Positions 21,451 through 32,444 of a stretch of 64,000 nucleotides of DNA are shown piece after piece (the stretch's first letter is position 1; each line of letters starts with the position of its first letter). The stretch lies in NCBI GenBank assembly GCA_019137255.1, contig WPDH01000101.1, positions 248,001 to 312,000 of the forward strand, written 5' to 3'. The DNA is from Corinectria fuckeliana (lineage: Eukaryota; Ascomycota; Sordariomycetes; Hypocreales; Nectriaceae). The notes beneath the pieces are model-generated. The model ran no database searches, had not been told where the DNA came from, and saw only the letters and a list, made by a program, of their open reading frames with translations. The position numbers were made by a program, and so were the translations under genes.

Positions 21451-22279
21451 ACTTTTATTATATAATTACAAATATATATAGCTTTAAATAAGGTTATATA
21501 ATAAGCCTAGTAATACTTATAATTTCTTATATTATCTTACTATTAAATTAGAATAGAAAAACACTTAAAAGATCTTTTAGTTTCTAGCTTTATAATAATC
21601 TTATTTATATTTAAGTTAAATAACTTATTAATATAAAAGGGGGGTAAATAAGATTAGAAGTAATATTATTATATTACTTAGCTAGAGAGATCTCTAAAGA
21701 GCTTAAAAAATAGTATTAAGATATAATTTTCCTATATAGTTAATATCTTCTAGTCTTTAAATTTAATATTAAATAATTAGCTATACTAATTAGGCTGCTT
21801 AACTAGTATAATAAAGCATAAGAGCTATAATCTTATAGCCCTATTAGATATTAAGATATTAATATAACAGGTTAGTCTTATATATTAGGATTAGTAATAT
21901 TATTATTATAATAATAAAAAGGTTAGTTTAGTATAATAGTTAGAGCTACTATATATTATATAATTTTAAGACTTTTCTCTCTTAGTAGCTAATATAAAAT
22001 ACTAACTTAAAGGCCTAAAAGAGGTTAATTCTTATACTTTTACTAAATATAATAATAACCTCTTTTACTTATTACCTTCTTTTTAAAGCTAAGATTCTAT
22101 ATAGTAGCTCTAACTATTACTTTAGGGCACTAGCTAAAGCTATTATACTTTTAGATTAACACTAGGGTTTAATTTTAGCCCTAGTAAGAATTCTCTTATT
22201 TTTAAAAGCTAAAAACACTAAGAAATTAGCTAGCTAGTATTATTAGATAGTTATAAATAGTCTTATTAGTTAGTTAGAC

Positions 22280-22894
22280 TAACTGCTCTTAGTGTGAGGT
22301 ATAATATCACAAGCTGCACAGGGAAGTTAAATTCCTTAAAATAAATAGCTGTAAAGCTTTTAGAGGTTTTAAGTGATTAAGGGGTTTTAAAGTAGGTCCT
22401 AATGACTAATAGATAGCTCATTAGGTAGAGGAGAAAAAGTGGGTCAGATTGATATATTTTATGAGATGATTAGTTAAAATCTGAGTGCTTAAGTGTCTGC
22501 TCTATATCTGGACACAGGCGGAAATCACTCTCTCTTTATAGACAAATTCCCAGTCTCCCAGCAGTCCAAATAGGTCGTATGATAGCTCGATCTGTAGCCA
22601 AAGTGATGACGAATGTCATACTGAAATCTCGGATCGGTCGGATGCAACGTTACGCCGCAATTGCAGTTCCGGTGGCGAATCTTATAGAGTTTGTCTAAAC
22701 CGTGGTATAAGTCGGAAAACCGGCAGATAGTGGCGATTTAATGATAGCTAATAGAAATACGAGAAAGTCTCCACATAGTGTCAGCACAGTGCTAATAGTA
22801 CTGTATGCTAATATATACTAGGATTTTCCTAGGATTTTATAATGCTAGTTAAAGCTAGTAAACTCTAACACTTAGCAGCTAGTCTGAGAGGGTG
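22280..22894. other. Non-RIP'd stretch between the AT-rich block and the 3' LTR
   Basis: Base composition returns to near normal here, most clearly at 22500-22750, although the stretch lies inside the LTR boundaries. No ORF or family motif is visible. It could be the element's 3' untranslated region or a later insertion. Confidence 0.4.
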
Positions 22895-23058
22895 TGTTAG
22901 TAGTAGGACCACTAGTCAGGCCTGCTATCAGGCACTATCCACATTTCTGCCTTAGATGCTAGGCATCTAGCGATAACAGCGATCCCCTTAGGGACTCACT
23001 ATTCCGCCCTCTTTTCCTAGCTTAGCACAGTTACACAATACACGCAGTCACATTAATA
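22895..23058 (+). repeat. 3' LTR (less mutated copy)
   Basis: 164 bp, the partner of 14115-14278. It retains most of the C and G bases lost from the 5' copy. It is followed directly by ATTAC (23059-23063). Confidence 0.88.
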
Positions 23059-23063
23059 ATTAC

Positions 23064-23504
23064 TATTTAAAAGACCTAAGAATCTAATTACCCTTTCCTT
23101 TCTCACTAGCTTCTCTACTTTGTTATCTGTGTTAAACACTTATACTCTCGAGATGCAGACAGTTAATTGGGCAATTTTTTTCCGGCACAAAGGAATCTCC
23201 TGACGTTAAATAACACAGCAGCAATAACAACAACATGAAGCTGCACGGCACATTAAAGCGATACGGGCGCGATGCAGCTGACTGATCACATAGCCTGAGC
23301 GAGACAATGCCGTTGGCGTCGTCGTACAGCAGCACGTGGAATGGCACGTGTTGCCTGCTTATAGCTAGGTAATGTCATTGGACAGTGAGTAACCGCCAAG
23401 TGTCAGGATGGTAAATAACGAAACATCCCCGCAACAATCACTGCTTTGTATCTAGTAACTCCTCAACAACTCACCCCCTACCTACCGAATAACCACTGGT
23501 GATC
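23064..23504 (+). promoter_or_regulatory. Upstream region of the GMC oxidoreductase
   Basis: About 440 bp of normal-composition DNA between the retrotransposon and the GMC start codon. It has no ORF with a recognisable product and no exact copy of the CCCCG-N5-CGGAAY site found elsewhere in the cluster. The retrotransposon ends only 446 bp from the start codon. Confidence 0.4.
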
Positions 23505-25562
23505 ATGGTCTGGCCGTTCTCGCAGAGCTGGCCGGAGAATGCAGCAGCCGAAGTCGACGGCAAGTCCTTTGACTACATCATCGTCGGAGGTATGCTTCAA
23601 GTGATCAAGCCTGCCACGGCACGAAGGATGCGCGTGTCTGATAGTTTCCGCGTCTACCCATAGGCGGTACTGCGGCATGTGTCATCGCCTCACGCCTGAG
23701 CTCGGATCCGTCCGTCAGCGTCCTGCTCATATCCCGCGGCACAGTCAGGGATGACTGGCTCTACCGCAACCCGCTCGCCGGCCAGGCATTCCAGCAGGAG
23801 GCACCTCAGGCTAGCACGCTGTATGCGCAGCCCGACGAACGATGGTCTGGCCGGTCTGTCTACGCCTTCACCTCGCAGGCCGTCGGCGGCGCCTCGCGCG
23901 TCAACGGGCTGATGCTCACCCGTGGTGCCCCGGCCAACTATGACCTCTGGGCCGAGATGGGCAACGACGACTGGTCCTGGGCCAAGTGTGAGCCCTGGTT
24001 TCGTAAGATGGAGAATGCGTCTCTGTGCCATCCGCGTGCAGCCCATCGCGGCCATGACGGTATGCTCGGCCATAGAGACGCGAGAGACGCCAGAGACGCG
24101 CTGACCAGCCAAAGGCCCCTTGGTTGTACGGCACCCGCCGTCGGTATTCCGCGTAGACAGCTAGTGAGTATTTGCATCCCCAGTTACCCAAGACTCACCG
24201 GCAATGCTGAAATGAAGGGCACATGCAGCTATGAAAAGGCAGCAAAGGATCTGGGAGTTCCCGTGTGCAAGGACGCCAACGACCCCACGGCGCCGGCGAC
24301 AGCCATGTTTCCCATAGACATCATGACCCATCCAATCGGATACCGCCTCTCCGCACTGCACGCATACTTGCCCTTGCCCCTGGTCACGGAGCGCTGTGCT
24401 CGGTTGACCCTGTGCACCGGCGCAGCGGTTACCAAGCTCGAGCTCGACCAGCAGGGCTCTGCCGTTACTGGCGTGCGTCTTGTCGATGTTGCGTCCAAGA
24501 AGCGCACGGCGCGCGAGGGATTCGTCAGGGCCAAGCGCGAAGTCATCGTGTGTTGCGGAGCGCTCTTCAGCCCGCAGGTGTTGATGTTGAGGTAGGCCTG
24601 GACGAAGCAGACTCAGGAGTAGACTACTGACAAATGACGTTAGTGGTATTGGACCCAGCAAAGAACTCGAGTCGCATGGTATTCCTGTTGTCCACGACCT
24701 CCCTGGAGTGGGCGATAGCCTCAAAGACCACGTCTCATTTGGAGTCGTTTTTGAGGTTCTCCCTGCCGACTCGTACATGAGTCTCATGAATCCATTCGTC
24801 GCCGTTTGGAATCTGCTCCTGTGGATGCTGTTCAAGACTGGCCTGCTCGCCATACCCACCACGAGACTGGCGCTCTGGGCCAACACGGACGCCATTGACA
24901 ATGAGACGATGCAGGTCACACCCTCCAGCAGCAACCGAGGCAAAAGGCTGGACGCCTCCTTGATTGAAAACATCCCCAACGTGGAGCTCATGATCTCTGG
25001 CGCGTCGTATGACAACGAGTTCAACAAGACGCGTGGCTATTCCGGCGTCTTCACAACCCTCACCCAGCCCTTCTCAAAAGGCCGCATCGCCCTCGCGTCC
25101 GATGACCCCCTCGCGTATCCGATCATGCACCACCCACTCATCACAGACGAGCGCGATTGGGTTGTCGCCCGTAAAGCCGCGCGCCTCGCAACGCACTTTA
25201 TGGAGCGAAGCCGGGACAAGAGCTACCCTTTCGAGACCATCTGGCATCGCGCTCCAGGGATAAAGCCAGGGTCCGTGGACGGCAGCTGGAAGGATGCGAC
25301 TGATGAGGAAATCGATGATTTCGTGCGGGAGCGGCTGTACAGCACGCTTCATCTAACGTCGACGTGCCGGATGGCACTGAAAGAGGACGGCGGCGTAGTC
25401 GGGCAGGACTTGAAAGTCCATGGGGTGCGAAACCTGAGGGTGGCGGATGCGAGTGTGTTCCCAGCACTCACCAGCGCTCATACCGTGGCGCCGACTTTTA
25501 TGGTTGCAGAGAGATGCGCCGACTTTATTAAACGAGACTGGGACTTAAAGGACGCCATCTAG
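23505..25562 (+). CDS. GMC-family FAD oxidoreductase (choline/aryl-alcohol dehydrogenase-like)
   Basis: Flavin alcohol oxidase or dehydrogenase, probably turning an alcohol into a carbonyl. Model: exons 23505-23589, 23664-24591 and 24644-25562, about 643 aa, usual for the family. The first intron interrupts the N-terminal FAD motif, which reads IIVGGGTAACV when spliced. The second GMC signature region gives GGASRVNGLM. The C-terminal catalytic region has HLTSTCRMA and SAHTVAPTF, with both active-site histidines. Residues near 24070-24230 match the family poorly and contain a short D-A-R repeat; an optional in-frame intron (24164-24217) could lie there. It has no PTS1 and no obvious signal peptide. 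It is the first gene of the oxidative cluster and reads in the same direction as the P450. Its substrate is unknown. Confidence 0.9.
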
Positions 25563-26303
25563 CTAGACCTCTATTCCTGACTTAAGGGCAGAAGCAGACT
25601 GTCTTCTATAGTCATCCCCTGACTACAGAGCTTCTGCCTAGACCGATATAGCCAGGGCGCCATCCATCTACTGGAAGAATTGGAACCCCCGGTGGGGTTG
25701 CAATGCGCCCGTTCCTTGATGATGTTTCGCAAAGCCGAATGCAACAGCCCGGCACCCAAAAAAGCGCTCCAGGGCTGGAAAGCAACAGCCCAGGGAAAAG
25801 CGCCAACCCAGAGAGAAAACACGGCTGTCTCGAGATTCAAGCTCAACTGTATAGTAACTCTCTAGATAGACAGCAAGCCCACAACTCTTGATGCTATTGC
25901 AAGTGACCCTACGTGTCGTTGATTCCGAACAAACCTCACATAAGAGAGCCTACATGTCATCATGCATCAAGATCGTCGTACTCTAGTGGTCGACGATGGC
26001 GGGGTCGCACACTCGGCCGGGGATTCAAGACCCGAGAGCTCGGAACAGAGACCGGCAGCCGTATTTCCGAATCCAAGGGCTGCAAACCCGAATCCTGGAG
26101 AAGTCCCGAGCGCGACGACTCTCGCACAATTATTAGTATACTAAATGGGGCAGATACATAGTGCAGGGATGTGATCTATCTTACCACTTCTCTGCTGAAT
26201 CGGTTCCCACCAACTAGATGCTTGCTAGAGCAATTTGCAATACTATTGTTCCTCTATTATTCAACAATTCTAAATACTGGAAACTCTCTACGTCGCTATT
26301 TCA
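25563..26303 (+). promoter_or_regulatory. Upstream region of the P450
   Basis: 741 bp with no supported gene. It contains GCAACAGCCC twice (near 25740 and 25783) and, at 26031-26046, a variant of the cluster's everted repeat with a 6-bp spacer. Short ORFs here have no family features. Confidence 0.45.
26031..26046 (+). promoter_or_regulatory. Variant zinc-cluster-type site, CCCG-N6-CGGAAC
   Basis: An everted CCG/CGG pair with a 6-bp spacer and the same CGGAAC right half as the exact sites. It lies 258 bp upstream of the P450 start codon. Confidence 0.4.
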
Positions 26304-28005
26304 ATGGCCTTGTTATCAGAACTAGGACAGGTGGCCAGCACGTACTGGGCTCATTTCCTCGTTGTGCTGGTCATATCGCGATTCATCTTCAACCGCTATT
26401 TGACAGGGTTGACCAACATACCAGGGCCATTCCTTGCTTCACTATCAGATGCCTGGCTTCTTGTGCACTACTTTCGTCGAAATGGCCTTGAAGAGTTTGG
26501 GCTTCATAAAAGATACAACTCCAATGTCCTCAGGCTAGGCCCAAACACGGTATCTGTGGCGGACGCGGAGGCCGTGAAAATCATTTACGGATGGAAGCCG
26601 GTCTTCTCCAAAGTAGGAAGCCCGCATGCACGTGGAAGATATGTCGATTGAAAAACATCACAGTCCCGACTTTACATCTCACAAGATGTCACGACCGTGG
26701 ACGGAAACGTTCTGCAAAATGTGTCGTCAACGAGGAGCGAGGCTGTGCATCGGGCTCTTCGTCGGCCCATCTCCAACGCTTACTCGTTGAGCACTCTCGT
26801 TGAATACGAACCTTTGGTGGACTCGACATCGATTGTTTTCATGAAGCAGTTGGAGAAGTTTGCAGAGTCCGGAGAGACATGCCCTTTCAGCAAGTGGCTC
26901 CAGATGTATGCGTTCGATGTCATGTGAGAGCCCTCATACCCTGTGGTTTGTCTTGCACATAGGCTAAGAAACAATTAGCGGAGAAATCACGTTCAGCAAG
27001 CGGTTCGGGTTCCTCGAAGCTGGGAAAGACCTGAACAACATGATGCGTCACACGGCTCAGGCCATGGACTGGATAGGCGTGGTTTGTTTCAACGCATTGT
27101 TGTCCTGCACGGCTCGTTGCTGATTTCTCGCTTAGGTGGGCCAAGTACCGACTTTGGATGAATATCTTCGCCTCAAAGGCCTTGGATATATCTGGCGGCG
27201 CTTTCGGAAGACCGGGCCGATCATGAGGTTCACGGCGAAGCAGATCCGCGAGCATAGCGCGAACAAGTCGGAGTCGCGCCCTGATTTCCTCAGCCGCTTC
27301 ATCACTGCCCGCGAGCGTTACCCAGGAGTCATAAGTGATCAAAGGCTAGCGACCTACGCCAACACCAACGTGAGCGCTGGATCTGACACGACAGCGATTG
27401 CACTACGCGAGATCTTGTTCCGCCTCATCACGCACCCTGGCGCATTACCACGCTTTCTTGACGAAGTTCGAGTTGTCATGCGGGCCCGCCGGGATGAACC
27501 AGAGGGTGACTTGGAGAAGCCGATTACCTGGAAAGAGAGCCAGGGAATGGCTTACTTCCAAGCCTTGATTAAGGAATGCCTACGAACGCATCCCCCTCTG
27601 GGGCAACTCATCCCACGAGTCGTGCCACACGGCGGCATGCAGATTGCTGGCCACTTCCTCCCCGGAGGCACAGTGGTTGGCTGCAACGCCTGGGTAGTGC
27701 ATCGAGACAAGAGTGTATTTGGCGAAGATGCCGACGAGTTTCGCCCCGAACGCTGGCTGAGTAAGGACGAGTATAATATTCGCAACATGGAGAACCTGAA
27801 CTTTGCCTTTGGCGGCGGGTCAAGGGTATGCCTCGGCAAGAACATTGCATTTCTGGAGATTTCCAAGGTCGTCCCCGAGTTGCTCCGGAGGTATGAAGTC
27901 GCCATGGTAGATCCGAAGAGTTATATGCTCTACCCAGGCTGGTTGGTTTTACAGAACGGATTGGACGTTACGGTGAAGAAGAGGGATGCCGAGTGGTGGA
28001 CCTAA
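26304..28005 (+). CDS. Cytochrome P450 monooxygenase (pisatin demethylase-like family)
   Basis: Membrane-anchored haem monooxygenase, the likely first oxidation in the cluster. Exons 26304-26612, 26664-26923, 26979-27081 and 27136-28005 give 513 aa, a normal length. Visible features: an N-terminal hydrophobic anchor followed by the NIPGP hinge, I-helix AGSDTT, K-helix ECLR, FRPERW, and the haem loop FGGGSRVCLG with Cys at about 456. The DVTTVDGN and WLQMYAFDV-IGEITF segments resemble fungal pisatin-demethylase-type P450s (from memory of the family). Introns of 51, 55 and 54 bp have clean GT-AG ends and preserve the frame. A variant of the cluster site lies in its promoter. Substrate and regiochemistry are unknown. 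Confidence 0.93.
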
Positions 28006-28358
28006 CTAGGCATTATAGTTGGGTGACTAGCATCGCAAAGAGGTAGATCAATTCAAGGACTTTCCACTGAGACTTGATTCCAACATGTTAGCGTGAACAA
28101 GTCGATGTGAAAAAATTGAGGGAGAAGCATTGTGTTTTTGTATATACCTGGGCTCTTTGGACATTATATGAGTCTAAATCCCGATAAACAAAGGCGCCAA
28201 CTGGCATATTGGCGATGCAGTCCGTCTAGTCGCTATATAGTGGTAGCGTGTGACAAGGGTCACTGGGCTTGTCTTGTGGTCTACTATGCTGCACAATACG
28301 ACTTGCTGTTGATGGCCTAGACGAGGTAGAGTTCTACTTATTGAACCACATCCCACTA
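28006..28358. other. Intergenic region between convergent P450 and BVMO1 genes
   Basis: 353 bp holding the 3' ends of two convergent genes. No ORF with family features is visible. Confidence 0.5.
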
Positions 28359-30441
28359 TCAGGTCGAGTTGGTGTTGTCAGTTCCTTGTTCCACTACCTC
28401 CTTACCATTGGGAAACCTCTCCAGGATAGCTTGGTCTTGATCAAGGTACCACCTAGTTGCACGAGTCAGTAAATAGCTTAAGAGAAGCTACTAAAAACGA
28501 CAAGCGTAACTCACGTTCCATCAGCTTCGACATCCTGTTCTACCTCGTGACGGAGGAACCCGTTCTTCAACCACGCAAAGTCATAAATGGGATCCTCGCA
28601 GCCGCTTGTCCAGTCAAAATCTTCAAACCTCCTGCGTCGCAAAAGTTCGAAGTAATGCAGCCGACTTCCCGGGTGAACCGAGTGGAGCTTGCCGTCCACT
28701 GTTCCGTTCTTGAAGGAGCTGCGACAGTTGTCTCTCCACACCGTCTTGTCCAGCCACGCCATCATCTGGGCCTGGTAAGCCTCCGCCTTTCCTGGCTTCA
28801 ACACGAAAGAGGTGTAGTTCTCCATCTGCATCTTCTCAATCAGAGTGGAAATATAGACCGTGATTCTCTCAAGGGATGTGATGAGACTGCCGTGACCAGC
28901 TGGGCTGCCGGGGCCCAGGTACACAAAGTAGCTGGGCATGTCTTGGGCAATAGCAGACATGTAGCACTTGGGGTTCTCAGCCCACTCCTGTTGAAGGCAC
29001 TTGCCGCCTTTTCCAATGATGGGCCAACGAGGGACAAAGGACATGTCGAATCCTGTTGCAGCGATAATGACATCGAACTGTCGCTCGGTTCCATCCGCTG
29101 ACTTGAGTCCTTCTTCGGTGAACTCTTCGATTCTGCAACGCGGTTACTCGTCAATACAATCTGGCTGGAACAAAGAAAGTGGGAATCTGCTTACGGGCCC
29201 CAGACCACTTCACAATTATCGGAGCAGAGAGACTCGAGATATCCACTTCCTGGTGTCGGACGGCGGCAACCTACAGAGTAGGTCGGGAGTAAAAGATCCT
29301 GGAGCTCGGGCTTCGGAGCTAGCTTCTGTCTCATGCTCTTCTCAGTGAACTCCTTGGCCATGGCCTGCTGCGGAGTGCCTCTGATGAACATGGGGAAACG
29401 GATATTGAGCTCCTTCTCCACCTCCTTTCTGTATTGGAGATACTCGGACGGGTTCTCAATCCACTTCTGTTTCTGTACTTGGTCAAATTGAAGGTTCGTC
29501 TGGCCCTGGGGAATGAAGCGAGAGCCCATATGCGACGTGATCCACGTCGGGTTGCGGATATAAGCGCAGACCTTGCCGGCCAGCTTCTGCACCGCCGCGG
29601 TGGCTTGGATCCCGCTGCTGCCATTTCCGATGACCGCCACCCGCTTGCCTTTGAGGCTCAAGCTCGTGGGGTAGTCCGCGCTATGGACAAGCGTGCCCTT
29701 GTAGTTCTCGCGCCCCGGAGTATCGGGCCAGCGCCAGTTGTTGAAGAAACCGGAAGCATTGATGAAGACATCGCACTCTTCATTGATCTCGTCTCCAATC
29801 TCTCCCGCCGTGACACCACTCGCGGAGACGACGTTTCGCCGGCCGTCGGTGCGACGGGTGGTCACAATCCACTTCTGCTTCGCTTCGTTCCAGACGGCCT
29901 TGGTGACCTTTCTGCGAAGGGTGATGTACCTCTTCAGGTGGAAGCACTCGGCCACGTCCTCCAAGTATTCGAGAATCTCCGGAGCTGATACATAGAACGA
30001 AGACCACTTCGGGTTTGGAGCCCAAGTAAACTTGACGCTGGTGAGAACCGCGCATTTGGAGAAGGAATAAACACGCCAAGAGCTTACTAGATAGTTGTGG
30101 CTAGGAATGTCGCAAGCGCAGCCTGGATATCTGTTTTCCCACCAGGTGCCTCCCAAACCGGCGTTTTTCTCGTATACCTTCAGATCAATGTTCTGAAGCT
30201 TGCCGCTCTCGACCGTGTGCGCAAAGTCGAGCCCAGAGCATCCGGCACCGGCCATGATGACCTTCAGGCGTCGTGGAGAGTCGTAGTACTGTCGCGAAAG
30301 GTCGTAGGCTACAGGGTCTTTGTCCCTGTAGCTTTCTGTCTCCTGGATGGGCTCAAGAATGCCGCTGGCGTCGGCGACCTTGCTGGCCACCATGACCTCG
30401 TTCTTGGGAACTGCACGCCCATTCTTGTCGTTGATAGTCAT
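28359..30441 (-). CDS. Flavin-containing Baeyer-Villiger monooxygenase (BVMO1)
   Basis: FAD/NADPH enzyme that inserts oxygen next to a ketone, giving an ester or lactone. Exons on the minus strand: 30441-30088, 30030-29195, 29132-28515 and 28452-28359, 633 aa. The short last exon adds a C-terminus starting at the Trp of the GTW junction; the same junction exists in BVMO2. Motifs: first Rossmann GAGCSG (about residues 65-70), GGTWWENRYPGCACD, second Rossmann GNGSSG, ATGF, and GPGSPAGHGS. The family fingerprint FxGxxxHxxxWP is present as YKGTLVHSADYP, with Tyr replacing both the Phe and the Trp. It is divergently transcribed from SDR1 over a 629-bp shared promoter that carries an exact cluster site. 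The family is clear but the substrate is not. Confidence 0.93.
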
Positions 30442-31070
30442 GGTGGAGCTCCTTGATACGAGTGGACGATAGAAAGAGGCTTCTTGAGTTTAATCGCTGG
30501 TGTCAAAGTTTTTAGTAAAGTAGATCGATACGCTGATAAACTTAGTGAACATTGGCATTGTATTGTTTAATCATGCCGTCTACAAATCCTGTCTCATTCC
30601 CCCCGGAGCACTCGGTTCAAGCAATTACCATTGAGCCCATACCCCCACTCCCGACTCTCCGAAATGAATGATGTTACCCCCGCGATACGGAGATCTACAC
30701 GGAGATCTCCATGCGGCCTTTCGGTTCCCCGCCTTTCGGAATCCCACATTCTGTTCCGAGCTTGTTAGCAGTAAGGGCTGCGAGACCGAGCACGGATCGG
30801 ATATGGTGGTTACACGTTCTACCGGTCGGGGGTGGGTTGTTGGGGTTCTCGGGCTGGCATCATGTATGTCCCGTTCGAGGGGTTTCTTGGCCCCTGGTAG
30901 AGTACACGGGGTTGGTAAAAGAGACTTGTCAAACAAAAAGCAGTGTAGTATAGCACCCAACGAAAACAAGGGCGATACCGCGTGCGCTATCCTTTATGGT
31001 CAATTTCACAGCAACAGTGTAACCAGAGCCACCAACAATAGCATCCCATCCTCTACTCAGTAACTCAAAA
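30442..31070. promoter_or_regulatory. Divergent promoter BVMO1 / SDR1
   Basis: 629 bp shared by two divergently transcribed cluster genes. It holds the exact everted repeat at 30727-30742, the perfect palindrome GGAGATCTCC at 30701-30710, and ACGGAGATCT twice, 12 bp apart (30687-30696 and 30699-30708). A lone half-site GTTCCGAG occurs near 30754. Confidence 0.6.
30727..30742 (+). promoter_or_regulatory. Cluster site CCCCG-N5-CGGAAT
   Basis: Exact match to the everted repeat also found at 34235-34250 and 44243-44258, with spacer CCTTT. CCG-N5-CGG has the form of a Zn2Cys6 dimer site. Confidence 0.6.
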
Positions 31071-32014
31071 ATGTCCTACAGCGATCTCAAGGGCAAGACA
31101 TTTGTCATTACCGGTGCCGCATCCGGTCAAGGCCGTGCCACGGCCCTGATGTTAGGTAGACAAGGAGCAAATCTTGGTTAGACGCCGATTGTGCTTGATG
31201 CCCCGGGATCAAGCTTCCGTTGAAATCGACAGCTGACTTGGGCAGGTCTTCTCGATCTTAACAAGCCCGACGAGGTGGTCACCGAGCTCCAGCGAATTGG
31301 ATCCAAAGCACTCGCCTTTGCTGTCGACGTGTCCAAGTATGACCAGGTGCACGAGGCAGTGAAGGCGACGAGCGAGGCTTTTGGCCAACTCGATGGAGCC
31401 GCCAACCTGGCCGGGACCATTGGGACGCAAGGCTGGGGTGCCAAGGGGTACGGACTGCAAGTCATCAGCGACGAGGACTGGGACTGGATGATGGGCGTCA
31501 ACATGACAGGGGTCAAGAACTCGCTCAAGGCCCAGCTCAACTACGCCAAGGACGATGCCAGCATTGTGAACATCTCGAGCATCGCCGGACAGAGGGGAAC
31601 GCCATGGAACGCTCCTTATGGGACTGCCAAGTGGGGAGTCATCAGCCTCACCAAGTGTGCGGCCCAGGAAGCAGGAGATCGCGGCATTCGAGTCAATGCC
31701 ATTGCTCCGTAAGTATTGATATAATTCACGTTCATGTTTATTGTCGTGCCACTAATTGAGGGATCAGTGGTGTTGTTGATACTCCATTGGCAAAGGCTTT
31801 GGGGCCAGCGGAGCACGTCAACGACCGTCTCATCTCGCGAACTGCCCTGAAGCGCATCGCCCAGCCGGAAGAAGTGTCCAAGGCTATCCTTTTCCTTCTT
31901 AGCGAAGCATCTGGGTACATCACCGCCAGCGTATGTCTTCCTCGGCATAATGTACTCCGTCTTTCTTTACTAATACTATCTCAGGTTATCAATGTCGACG
32001 GCGGATTCCAGTAG
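31071..32014 (+). CDS. Short-chain dehydrogenase/reductase (SDR1)
   Basis: NAD(P)-dependent alcohol/ketone oxidoreductase of the classical SDR family. Exons 31071-31176, 31246-31708, 31768-31930 and 31985-32014 give 253 aa. Motifs: cofactor loop TGAASGQG near residue 16, NLAG, catalytic Ser in NISSIAG, YGTAK (Tyr-x3-Lys), APGVVDTP, and the terminal VINVDGGFQ typical of the family. All three introns (69, 59 and 54 bp) keep the phase. It shares a divergent promoter with BVMO1, so a role making the ketone for Baeyer-Villiger oxidation is plausible. That is inference from position. Confidence 0.92.
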
Positions 32015-32444
32015 ACAAGGCACTTTCAATAGTTTATAGTCTAGTTGATAGCACCAAATCCCCATAGGATTAGAGCTCAAGAAATGACAGCGTCTGTGAC
32101 TCAACTGTACAGTGTCGACTACATATCCCATCTGAGTTCTTTGTTATTACGTCTAATGTACATTAATGCGTAATGGGAACCTCCTGCGCCTGGTTGGTAA
32201 ATTTGAAGGTATTGGGCCCATCGTCACCGATCCAGATGTGATTGTTATTCCTCCCACAAAACTGTCGCCCATGCCGATAGCCTTGTGCTGACAGTCCTCG
32301 AGGTTCAGGCCCTCGACCAGAAGTTATAGGAAGACCAGAAAGAACTTACAAGCATATGAGCACTTGACTGTACTTGATGGCAACTCATCATTGCATATTG
32401 CTCTTCTGTCTTAATTTCAAGCCTAGTCCACCTAACCTGCCGTA
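32015..32444. other. Intergenic region between convergent SDR1 and ACAD genes
   Basis: 430 bp with the 3' ends of two convergent genes. Nothing else is recognised. Confidence 0.5.

Larger units (their letters stand above)
14115..23058 (+). mobile_element. RIP-degraded LTR retrotransposon (Copia-like), possibly with nested insertions
   Basis: Bounded by two 164-bp direct repeats starting TGTTAG and flanked on both sides by ATTAC, a 5-bp target duplication (14110-14114 and 23059-23063). A purine-rich tract (TGAGAGGGTG) precedes the right LTR, as expected of a polypurine tract in plus orientation. The interior to about 22.3 kb is extremely AT-rich and full of TA dinucleotides and stop codons, the signature of RIP. 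Copia-type pol remnants lie at about 17.0-21.5 kb. The interior (about 8.6 kb) is long for a Copia element. The 14.3-17.0 kb stretch is not explained by the pol order, so nested insertions are likely. No intact ORF remains; the element is dead. Confidence 0.85.

Noticed and set aside
28457..29101. 214-codon plus-strand frame
   Set aside because: Antisense to the conserved C-terminal exons of BVMO1.
29434..29988. 184-codon plus-strand frame
   Set aside because: Antisense to the BVMO1 Rossmann and fingerprint region.
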